This document shows, one piece after another, positions 5,636-12,812 of a DNA stretch of 13,154 bases. The notes under the pieces are model-generated. The model searched no databases, was not told the DNA's origin, and saw only the letters and a program-made list of their open reading frames with translations. Source of the stretch: Gemmatimonadales bacterium (GTDB lineage Bacteria; Gemmatimonadota; Gemmatimonadetes; Gemmatimonadales; GWC2-71-9); NCBI GenBank assembly GCA_013812695.1, contig JACCSZ010000194.1, positions 1-13,154 on the forward strand, written 5' to 3'. Within the stretch, counting starts at the first letter, position 1. Every line of letters starts with the position of its first letter. The position numbers and the translations under genes were made by a program.

Positions 5636-8600
5636 GCCCTGTCCATGGGTTGAGGACCGTTACCGGCCCGGATATCCCTGTCGCGCTGCACTCCCACCAC
5701 TACCCCGTGCCCGTCGATGTCGACCTGCTGCTCCAGATCCGGCGCCGGTGCGCGGGCGCCGAGCTCGAGCCGGCGGGCGAGGGTTTCCCCGCGGATGAAA
5801 TCCGCGTGGATCCGCGCCGCCTCCAGCACCGGCGGGCCGCCGTCCATCCAGACCCCGATGCGGTCGGTGTAGGCGTAGCCCGCCTCCTTCCGCAGCCGCT
5901 GAATCCGGTTCACGACCTCGCGCGCCGTGCCTTCGCGCCGGAGGCCGTCGTCCAGCTGCGGATCGAGCGCGACGACGTACGGGCCGTCGCTGGCCACGAG
6001 CCACTCGCTCGCCACGACGCGCTCCACCGCCACGTCCTCGGGGAGAAACACCGTCGGCTCGCCGTCCACGTCGATGGTGGCCCCGGCGCCCTGCTCCAGG
6101 CCCCGCAACTGCTCGGCGGTGAGCCGGGCCGCAGCTTCGGCGACCCGCGGCGTGCGCTTGCCGTAGCGTCGGCCGAGCGAGCGGAAATTGGGCTTGCCGC
6201 GCAGGCTGACGAGCTCGGTGTCGGAGCGCACGATCTCGACCGACTTCACGTTCACCTCGAGGCGGAGCAGCTCCAGCAACGCTTCGAGCGTGGGGCCCCG
6301 GACCGCGGCCGGCAGGGCGACCTGCATGCGGCCGAGGGGCTGGCGCACGGGCAGTTTCCGCTCCTGTCGCGCGGCGTGGGCGAGGGAGGCCAGCCGGCGG
6401 ATGGCGTCCATCGCGGCCTCCAGGGCCGGATCGCGCCGCCGGGCGATCTCCGGAAACCGGGCGAGGTGGACCGAGGTTCCCTCGAGGGCCCGATGCACCC
6501 AATCGCTGACGAACGGCGCGGCCGGGGCGAGCAGCCGGCTCACGGTGACCAGCGCTTCGCGGAGGGTGGCGAGCGCCGCCGGATCGGCCACGCTGTCCAC
6601 CGCCCAGAAGCGCTCCCGGTTCGCGCGGACGTACCACTGGGACACGTCGTCTACCACGAACTCCATGAGTGCGCGGACGCCGGCGGTGGCGTCGTACTGC
6701 GCCCAGGCCTCGCTCACGGCCGCGACGGTGGCGTCGAGCCGGCTCAGCAGCCAGCGGTCCACCAGCGGACGGGTGGCCGCGTCGGGCGCCGGGATCGGAG
6801 CGCCGCCGGGCGTCGATTCGCCAGCGTACTTCTCGAGGAACACGTAGCTGTTCTTGAGCGCGTTCAGGAACTTGCCGGCGGCGTCCTTGATGGCGCCGCG
6901 GTCGAACCGCTTCGGCAGCCACACCTGGCTCGATGCCAGCAGGTACAAGCGCACCGTGTCCGCTCCGTGCTCGCCGATCAGCTCCCACGGATTGACGACG
7001 TTGCCTTTGCTCTTCGACATCTTCTGGCCCTCGGCATCGAGGACCAGCTCGTTCACGATCACGTGCTTGTACGCCAGGCCGTCGAAGGCCGTCGTCGCGA
7101 TCGCCAGCAGCGAGTAGAACCAGCCGCGCGTCTGGTCCACGCCTTCGCAGATGTAATCCGCCGGAAAGTGCGCCGCGAACTCGGCCTCGTGCTCGAACGG
7201 ATAGTGCCACTGCGCGTACGGCATCGCGCCCGAATCGAACCAGGTGTCAATCACTTCCGGCGTGCGGTGCTTGCGCCCCCCGCACTCGCACGGCCAGGTG
7301 TAGGAATCGATGAACGGCTTGTGCGGATCGAAACCGTCGGGCAGCACCGTCCCCCACCGCTCCGCGAGGGCAGCGTAGCTCCCGATCACCTCCACGTGCG
7401 AAGGATCGCGGTCGCAGACCCACACCGGGAGCGGCGTGCCCCAGTAGCGGTCGCGGGAGAGCGCCCAATCAACATTGTTTGCGAGCCACTCGCCGAACCG
7501 GCCCGCGCCCACCTCGGGAGGATGCCAGTCCACTTGGCCGTTGAGCTCGAGCATCCGCTCCTTCACCGCCGACGTCCGGACGAACCAGCTGTCACGCGCG
7601 TAGTAGATGAGCGGGCTGGAGCAGCGCCAGCAATGCGGATAGGTGTGCGTGTGCGGCGAGGTGAGGTGCCAGCGCCCGTCCTGTTTCAGGCGCTGGATGA
7701 TGAGATCGTTGGTCTCGCGCGCGGTGACGAGGCGCCCTTCGATCTCGGGCCAGGTCGTGCCGATGAACGTGCCGTCGGCCGCCACGGGCCGGACCAGTGC
7801 CAGGTCGTGCTCGATGCCGGCCTGAAAATCGTCCGCGCCGAAGGCGGGCGCCATATGCACCAGGCCGGAGCCGTCCTCCGCGGTGACGAAGTCGCCCAGC
7901 ACGACCACGCGCCCGGCCTTGTCGTCAGGCAGCGGGACCACCTCGAGCGGACGTCGGTACTCGAGCCCGGCCAGCTCGCGGCCCGGGAACACCCGCTCCG
8001 CGCCGAGCTCGGCGAACGTCGGCGCGCCCTTAGCCGAACTGCTCGCCAGCGCCGCGGCACGCGAGGTCGCCAGGATCAGGCGGCGCTCGCCGATTCGGTA
8101 CTCGCCGTACTCGAACTCCGGATGTACCGCCACTGCGACGTTCGAGAGCAGCGTCCATGGCGTGGTCGTCCAGATGAGCAGTTCGCGCGCGGAATCGTCG
8201 GCCATCGGAAAGGTCACGTACACCGAGTTCGTCGTGACCTCCTCGTAGCCGAGCGCGAGCTCGTGGCTCGAGAGCACCGTGCCGCAGCGCGGGCAATACG
8301 GCAGCACCCGGTGCCCGCGGTAGAGCAGGTCGCGCTGGTGCAACCGCGCGAGCAGCCACCAGACCGTCTCGATGTATTCGTTGCTGCAGGTGACGTACGG
8401 GTGCTCATAGTCGAGCCAGTAGCCGATCCGGTCCGACAAGGTTTCCCAGTCGGACCGGTACTTGAACACGCTCTGCCGCGCGCGGGCGTTGAACTCCGCC
8501 ACGCCGAACTTCTCGATATCCCGCTTTCCGGTGAGCTTGAGCTCCTTCTCGACCTCGATCTCGACCGGCAGACCATGGGTATCCCACCCCGCGATCCGGG

Positions 8601-8838
8601 TCACTTCCTCGCCGCGCATCGCGTGATAGCGGCAGATGAGGTCCTTGATCGTGCGGGAAAAGACGTGGTGGATGCCCGGCCGCCCATTGGCCGTCGGCGG
8701 GCCCTCGAAGAAGACGAACGGTGCGCCGCCGCGCCCGGCCTCGAGCGTTTTCCGGAACAGCCGCTCGGCCTGCCACTGCGCGAGCAGCTGCTGCTCGAGC
8801 TGATCGGCGGACAGCTCGGGCCAGGACGGAAGCGCCAT
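5632..8838 (-). CDS. ileS: Isoleucyl-tRNA synthetase, IleRS2 type
   Basis: This 1068-aa class I synthetase charges tRNA-Ile with isoleucine. The N-terminal Rossmann block has P-P-T-A-N-G-R-P-G-I-H-H at 47-58. The HIGH signature is thus G55-I56-H57-H58 instead of H-x-G-H. G-W-D-T-H-G-L-P follows at 84-91. The CP1 editing domain has W-T-T-T-P-W-T-L (223-230) and G-L-V-H-M-A-P-A-F-G-A-D-D (325-337), whose Asp is expected to act in clearing mischarged valine. K-M-S-K-S is at 606-610. The anticodon-binding part starts near 700 with Q-W-Y-V-R-A-N-R-E-R-F-W. The C-terminal third has no cysteine, so the zinc-binding tail of IleRS1 is absent. Together these mark the eukaryote-like IleRS2 type, which is generally mupirocin-tolerant. 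The ATG at 8836-8838 shares one base with the stop of the upstream phosphorylase gene and has no Shine-Dalgarno, so coupling is likely. The longer frame upstream is low-complexity shadow. Confidence 0.97.
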   Translation of the reverse strand: MALPSWPELSADQLEQQLLAQWQAERLFRKTLEAGRGGAPFVFFEGPPTANGRPGIHHVFSRTIKDLICRYHAMRGEEVTRIAGWDTHGLPVEIEVEKELKLTGKRDIEKFGVAEFNARARQSVFKYRSDWETLSDRIGYWLDYEHPYVTCSNEYIETVWWLLARLHQRDLLYRGHRVLPYCPRCGTVLSSHELALGYEEVTTNSVYVTFPMADDSARELLIWTTTPWTLLSNVAVAVHPEFEYGEYRIGERRLILATSRAAALASSSAKGAPTFAELGAERVFPGRELAGLEYRRPLEVVPLPDDKAGRVVVLGDFVTAEDGSGLVHMAPAFGADDFQAGIEHDLALVRPVAADGTFIGTTWPEIEGRLVTARETNDLIIQRLKQDGRWHLTSPHTHTYPHCWRCSSPLIYYARDSWFVRTSAVKERMLELNGQVDWHPPEVGAGRFGEWLANNVDWALSRDRYWGTPLPVWVCDRDPSHVEVIGSYAALAERWGTVLPDGFDPHKPFIDSYTWPCECGGRKHRTPEVIDTWFDSGAMPYAQWHYPFEHEAEFAAHFPADYICEGVDQTRGWFYSLLAIATTAFDGLAYKHVIVNELVLDAEGQKMSKSKGNVVNPWELIGEHGADTVRLYLLASSQVWLPKRFDRGAIKDAAGKFLNALKNSYVFLEKYAGESTPGGAPIPAPDAATRPLVDRWLLSRLDATVAAVSEAWAQYDATAGVRALMEFVVDDVSQWYVRANRERFWAVDSVADPAALATLREALVTVSRLLAPAAPFVSDWVHRALEGTSVHLARFPEIARRRDPALEAAMDAIRRLASLAHAARQERKLPVRQPLGRMQVALPAAVRGPTLEALLELLRLEVNVKSVEIVRSDTELVSLRGKPNFRSLGRRYGKRTPRVAEAAARLTAEQLRGLEQGAGATIDVDGEPTVFLPEDVAVERVVASEWLVASDGPYVVALDPQLDDGLRREGTAREVVNRIQRLRKEAGYAYTDRIGVWMDGGPPVLEAARIHADFIRGETLARRLELGARAPAPDLEQQVDIDGHGVVVGVQRDRDIRAGNGPQPMDRA

Positions 8839-9671
8839 CAGGCGAGCCGTGCCACGAGCGCCGTGATCAGCCGGGTGAGCTCGGGCTCGGCGCGGCCCGC
8901 GGTCGCGACGATCCTGCCGATGTCGGCAGGCTCGAGCGCGTCCGGCAGGCACTGGTCGGTGATGATCGAGAACCCGACGGTGCGCATCGCCTGGTGGCCG
9001 GCGACGATCACCTCGGGTACCGTGGACATGCCCACCACGTCCGCCCCGATGGCCCGAAGCATCCGATACTCGGCGCGCGTTTCGAGATTGGGGCCGGGCA
9101 CCGCCACGTACACCCCCTCCCGCAGGGTGATGCCGAGTTCGAGCGCGATCGTCCGGGCCAGTGCGCGCAGTTCCGGATCGTACGGCGCCGACATGTCGGG
9201 GAAGCGGGGTCCGAGACGCTCGTCGTTGGTGCCCACGAGGGGATTGTCACCCAGCAGATTGATGTGATCGCTGAGGAGCACGAGGTCGCCGGGAGCCCAG
9301 AGCGGGTTCATCCCGCCGCACGCATTGGAGACCACGAGCGTACGCGCGCCGAGGGCGTGCATGACGCGCACCGGAAACGTGACCTGTTGCAGGTCATACC
9401 CTTCGTACCGGTGGAAGCGGCCCTGCATCGCGACGACCGGGCGCCCGTTCAGCCGGCCCAGGAGCAGCTTGCCGACGTGGGTCTCGACCGTGCTGAGCGG
9501 AAACCCCGGAACCTCCGAATACGGGACCTCGGTCTCGACGTCGATCTCGCGCGCCACCCCGCCGAGTCCGGTGCCCAGGATGATCCCGACTTCGGGCACC
9601 AGTGGGGTGCGTTCGCGGACAACAGCGGCGGCCGCGTGGATCCGATCGTACAGGGATGCCGCGACCGTCAT
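8838..9671 (-). CDS. punA: Purine-nucleoside phosphorylase, class I (trimeric type)
   Basis: This 277-aa enzyme splits purine nucleosides with phosphate into base plus ribose 1-phosphate, for purine salvage. Class I signatures are all present: the phosphate loop G-T-G-L-G-G (33-38), Q-G-R-F-H-R-Y-E-G-Y (83-92, H87 near phosphate and ribose), S-N-A-C-G-G-M-N (115-122), G-P-N-L-E-T-R-A-E-Y (193-202, with E197 the base-binding Glu) and V-G-M-S-T-V-P-E (213-220). The position of human N243, which favours 6-oxopurines, falls in I-T-D-Q-C (237-241) and appears to be Asp (D239). Substrate preference is therefore open, including 6-aminopurines or methylthioadenosine. It is cytosolic. The ATG overlaps the yggS stop as ATGA (9668-9671), with GGGGAG 5 nt upstream. 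The frame is open far upstream to 10277, but that part is an Arg/Ala-rich shadow of yggS. Confidence 0.95.
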   Translation of the reverse strand: MTVAASLYDRIHAAAAVVRERTPLVPEVGIILGTGLGGVAREIDVETEVPYSEVPGFPLSTVETHVGKLLLGRLNGRPVVAMQGRFHRYEGYDLQQVTFPVRVMHALGARTLVVSNACGGMNPLWAPGDLVLLSDHINLLGDNPLVGTNDERLGPRFPDMSAPYDPELRALARTIALELGITLREGVYVAVPGPNLETRAEYRMLRAIGADVVGMSTVPEVIVAGHQAMRTVGFSIITDQCLPDALEPADIGRIVATAGRAEPELTRLITALVARLA

Positions 9672-10351
9672 CCTCGCTCCCCGAACAGGATCGTGCCCAA
9701 CCGGATCATCGTCGCACCCTCCTCCACCGCGACCGGATAGTCGCTCGACATTCCCATCGACAGCTCTGGCAAGCGATGGCCAATGCGCTCCCCGGCGTCG
9801 CGCAGCCCGCGTAGGCGTCGGAACGCCCGGCGCTGCTCCGCGAGGTCCGCGGTCAAGGCGCTCATGGTCATGAGCCCCATCACGTCCAGCCGCGGAAGGT
9901 CGGCGATCGCGTCGAGCAGCCGGAACAGCCCCTCTGGCTCGACGCCGCCCTTCTGCGGCTCGTCGCTGCAATTGACTTGGACGAGCACGCGCTGGCGATG
10001 CTCGGCCGGAAGGCGCCGTTCCAGCTCGACCGCGAGGTCCGCTCGATCGACGGAATGGATGGCCGCGAAACGCGCGGCGGCGAGCCGCGCCTTGTTGCGC
10101 TGCAGGCTCCCGATCAGGTGCCAGAGCACGTCGGCATCCGGCAAGGCGTCCTGCTTCTGGAGCGCCTCCTGCACGCGATTCTCGCCCACGTCCGTCAGCC
10201 CGGCGGCGCGCGCCGCCAGGACCGCCTCGGGCCCGTGCGTCTTGGTGACGGCGACGACACGTACCGGATGGCCCCACCCCCCGAGCGCCTGGTGCCTGGC
10301 CACGGTTTCACGAACCCTGGCGAGACTGCCGGCAAGGGCCTGGAAGTCCAT
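9668..10351 (-). CDS. yggS: YggS-family pyridoxal phosphate homeostasis protein
   Basis: This 227-aa protein has the fold-type III PLP barrel of the YggS/PROSC/YBL036C family. The PLP lysine is K37 in V-A-V-T-K-T-H. Other family blocks are G-E-N-R-V-Q-E (56-62), W-H-L-I-G-S-L-Q-R-N-K (77-87), V-M-G-L-M-T-M (157-163) and the phosphate-binding S-M-G-M-S-S-D-Y (198-205), followed by R-L-G-T-I-L-F-G (217-224). Members bind PLP and keep B6 vitamers and amino-acid pools balanced; no enzymatic activity is firmly assigned. Length matches the family. The ATG at 10349-10351 puts the first helix where it belongs. An in-frame start at 10426 would add 25 poorly conserved-looking residues across the intergenic repeat, and I rejected it. 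It begins after the only sizeable gap in the upper half of the window, so it may be the first gene of the yggS-to-cheW transcript. Confidence 0.95.
   Translation of the reverse strand: MDFQALAGSLARVRETVARHQALGGWGHPVRVVAVTKTHGPEAVLAARAAGLTDVGENRVQEALQKQDALPDADVLWHLIGSLQRNKARLAAARFAAIHSVDRADLAVELERRLPAEHRQRVLVQVNCSDEPQKGGVEPEGLFRLLDAIADLPRLDVMGLMTMSALTADLAEQRRAFRRLRGLRDAGERIGHRLPELSMGMSSDYPVAVEEGATMIRLGTILFGERG
9677..9682 (-). promoter_or_regulatory. Ribosome binding site of the purine phosphorylase gene
   Basis: GGGGAG on the minus strand lies 5 nt before the ATG at 9669-9671, within the last codons of yggS. It supports this start over the many upstream codons in the same open frame. Confidence 0.6.
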
Positions 10352-10441
10352 AGCCTTGCAATTTACTTGAGGTTGGGCGGTTGTTGCAGGGGACGACCCA
10401 TCGGGCGGGAGCGCTCGGGAGCGCACCGGAATGCCCCGCGT
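10352..10441 (-). other. Intergenic gap with possible promoter for the downstream operon
   Basis: This 90-bp stretch between the DUF2723 gene and yggS is the longest non-coding interval here. Just before yggS it has the most AT-rich run nearby, with TAAATT on the minus strand (10359-10364) as a possible -10 element. I see no convincing -35 at the right distance, and no hairpin followed by a T run to end the upstream transcript. It also holds the short tandem repeat listed separately. A promoter here is plausible by position but weakly supported by sequence. Confidence 0.3.
10406..10425. repeat. Two tandem 10-bp units in the gap before yggS
   Basis: On the plus strand, CGGGAGCGCT is followed directly by CGGGAGCGCA, nine of ten bases identical. 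The junction creates the palindrome GAGCGCTC at 10409-10416. It sits about 55-75 bp upstream of the yggS start, where an operator could lie. Short GC-rich repeats arise easily by chance in DNA of this composition, so function is uncertain. Confidence 0.45.
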
Positions 10442-12796
10442 TTACGGCGCCGAGTCCTCGGGCCGCTCGGGCTTCGAGCGCGCCTCGTCCGTGACCTGCT
10501 GCAGGGCGGCCCGGAGGTCCGCATTCGGGGAGAGTGCGGCGGCCATGTCGAACGCGCGTTCCAAACGGCTCCGATCGGCGCGCTTGGCATAGGCGTAGAC
10601 TAACAGCGCGGGCGGCAGTCCGAGGGTGGCCGCTACGCCGGCACTCGTCGACTCGAGACCGTCGGCGCCGTGCTCGAGCAGCCGCGCGTAGCGGTACGTG
10701 TCGAACACCAACCGTTCGGTCGTCCGGACATCGAGCGGCGCGCCGGCCAAGCGTTGCAGGTCGACCGTCGGGGAGGTCGTATCCGGCCGCTCGGTGAGCA
10801 GCTCGAATCCGAGCCCGCGCTGGACGACGTACTGGCCCAGCCCCCCGAACGATCGGCCCGCGGTCGCGGCCCAGACGATGGGGCGGCGGCCGAGGTTCTG
10901 CTGGATGACGCTGAGAGTCAGAATGTCGTTCGGGTAGAGGACCGTGCCGGCGGCGAGCGTGCGCGAGAGCGGGCCGAGCGGAAGCTCTCGGCGAGTCCGG
11001 ACCACGTGACCCCGCATCGCGGATGCGATCATGGAATCCGTCATCGCGTGCAGCGGCCCGGTTGGCGGTGCGATGATCCGGTCGCGCCAGACCGGTGGAA
11101 GCGCGCCCCGGTCGAGCGGCCCGACCAGCCCGTCCCGCAGCTGCCGCATGTACCAGTCGGTGTTCGCCAGGGCCAGGCAGATGACGGTCACGTCGCGCCG
11201 GATGCCGGCCACCTCCTGCGCCCACCAGAGCGGAAAGGTGTCGTTGTCGCCGTACGTGAAGAGAATACCGTAGGGTGGAGCGCTGTTGAGCAGATCGTAG
11301 CCGAAATCGGCCGCCAGCCGGGCGTCGGGGCCGTGCCGCCGGGAGGCCGCGCCCCAGTTCAGCGCGACCGGGACCGTGGCCAGCAGGAGGGCGGCCGGAG
11401 CCAGATGCGCGAGCCTCCCTGGGCGGGCCCGCCACGCCCGGGCGATCGACGCCAGCCCGATCCCCGCCCAGTTGCCCCAGACGATGAAACTCACTACGAA
11501 GAAGTAGTCACGCTCGCGCACCTCGTGGGCGGAGGGCTCCGGCCAGATGTCGAACCAGCGGGCGAAGCCGGGCCGAAAATTCATGTAGAGGACGAGCCCG
11601 AGCCCGGTCACGAGCCACAAGAGCACCATCATCCACCACGCCGCGCGGTCGCTCCGCCGCTGCGCGTGGAGCCCGCGCAATCCCAGCGACGCAAACATCA
11701 CGGTCACGAGCGTCCGGGCGGGCACGGGACCCAGCATTCCGCCAAGCGACCTGGCCCATTGCCAATCGAACCACACGAGGTAGTCGAGCAGCTGATAGAA
11801 CAGAAGCGATAGCGACCGACCGGGATTCGCATCCCCTGAGAACACCGTCGGGTCGTCGAGCGGCGTGCGCGGCGGATACTGCGCTCGGCGGATCACGGCG
11901 AGCAACGCGTCGAAGGTGGCGGGCGCCGCCTCGTTGATCGCCGGCGACTGCGCCGAGCGCAGGTAGAGATACAGATAGGGGGTGACGGCGACGGCCGCGA
12001 TGATCACGCTGGCCACCGCAAACACCCCGGCCCCACCGCGGGCCGCGAACCCCGCGACGACCACAAAACAGATCGCCCCGAGCGTCGCGAGCGTCGCGCT
12101 GCCGAGCCCAACGCCGACGAGCAAGGCCCACACGCCTGCCACCACCAGCACGTGGCTCCATTCGGCCCGACGCGCTCCCGGATCGGGGGCCGGCTCCAGA
12201 CGAAGCGTGACCACGAGAAAGGCGATGATGGCCGGCCCGGCCAGCAGCGCCAGCAGGTGGTTGCCGATCGAGATGCCCGCCAGGTAGACCACCAGCAGGA
12301 GCAAGCGTCCGGCCCCCGGCTCGCCCCGCCGGCGGCGCCAGAGCATCGCAAGCCATGCCATCGCCGCGATCGTGAACGTGGCGACAGAATAGACTTCCGT
12401 CTCGTTCGAGTTCTGCCAGTTGGTGAACGTGAAGGCGCCGAGGACGGCGCCGGCCGCCGCCGCGCCCAGCCGCAGCGAGGGCTCGAGCGTCCGCAGCGAC
12501 TCGTGGGTCACGAGAAAGAAGCAGCCCGCGCCGGCGGCGCTGAACAGCGCGCTCAGCAGATTGGTCCGCGCGGCGAACTCGCCGACGGGCACCAGCATGC
12601 CCCAGGCGTGCGCGATCATCACGAAGAGCGGCGTGCCCGGCGGATGCGGAATGCCGAGCACCCGCGCGGCGGCGATGAGCTCGCCCGCGTCCCAGAAGGT
12701 CACGCTCGGCGCCAAGGTCGCCAGATACCCGGCGAGCACCACGAACGTCACCAGCGCCGCGGCCAGGTATGGGGGCCTTGGGGCCGGCTGGATCAC
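10442..12796 (-). CDS. DUF2723 / TMEM260-like multi-spanning membrane protein, putative GT-C glycosyltransferase
   Basis: This 784-aa protein opens with the DUF2723 signature. After a first membrane helix (about 11-29) come T-L-A-P-S-V-T-F-W-D-A-G-E-L-I (27-41) and G-I-P-H-P-P-G-T-P-L (48-57). D36 and E39 sit where GT-C transferases have acidic catalytic residues on the first external loop. About 12 hydrophobic segments follow, up to about 480. Next comes a mostly soluble part with Y-G-D-N-D-T-F-P-L-W-W (515-525), a block shared by long bacterial members, and a helical tail that ends in charged residues. The vertebrate relative TMEM260 is a protein O-mannosyltransferase, so transfer of a lipid-linked sugar to an exported protein is the likely role; the acceptor is unknown. 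The GTG at 12794-12796 is 16 nt after the folP stop and leaves a short N terminus before helix 1. The frame above it is shadow of folP. Confidence 0.88.
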   Translation of the reverse strand: MIQPAPRPPYLAAALVTFVVLAGYLATLAPSVTFWDAGELIAAARVLGIPHPPGTPLFVMIAHAWGMLVPVGEFAARTNLLSALFSAAGAGCFFLVTHESLRTLEPSLRLGAAAAGAVLGAFTFTNWQNSNETEVYSVATFTIAAMAWLAMLWRRRRGEPGAGRLLLLVVYLAGISIGNHLLALLAGPAIIAFLVVTLRLEPAPDPGARRAEWSHVLVVAGVWALLVGVGLGSATLATLGAICFVVVAGFAARGGAGVFAVASVIIAAVAVTPYLYLYLRSAQSPAINEAAPATFDALLAVIRRAQYPPRTPLDDPTVFSGDANPGRSLSLLFYQLLDYLVWFDWQWARSLGGMLGPVPARTLVTVMFASLGLRGLHAQRRSDRAAWWMMVLLWLVTGLGLVLYMNFRPGFARWFDIWPEPSAHEVRERDYFFVVSFIVWGNWAGIGLASIARAWRARPGRLAHLAPAALLLATVPVALNWGAASRRHGPDARLAADFGYDLLNSAPPYGILFTYGDNDTFPLWWAQEVAGIRRDVTVICLALANTDWYMRQLRDGLVGPLDRGALPPVWRDRIIAPPTGPLHAMTDSMIASAMRGHVVRTRRELPLGPLSRTLAAGTVLYPNDILTLSVIQQNLGRRPIVWAATAGRSFGGLGQYVVQRGLGFELLTERPDTTSPTVDLQRLAGAPLDVRTTERLVFDTYRYARLLEHGADGLESTSAGVAATLGLPPALLVYAYAKRADRSRLERAFDMAAALSPNADLRAALQQVTDEARSKPERPEDSAP

Positions 12797-12812
12797 GGCC
12801 GGCGGCAGGACA

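Noticed and set aside
5650..9267. Open frame of 1205 codons on the plus strand, antisense to ileS and the purine phosphorylase gene
   Set aside because: It is rich in Arg, His, Ala, Gly and Val with no family motif. It is an antisense shadow kept open by the GC-rich codon use of the minus-strand genes, which have complete conserved motifs.
9672..10277. Upstream extension of the purine phosphorylase frame (202 extra codons)
   Set aside because: The added sequence is an Arg/Ala/Gly-rich alternative frame of yggS. The phosphorylase domain begins normally at the ATG at 9671, which has a ribosome binding site.
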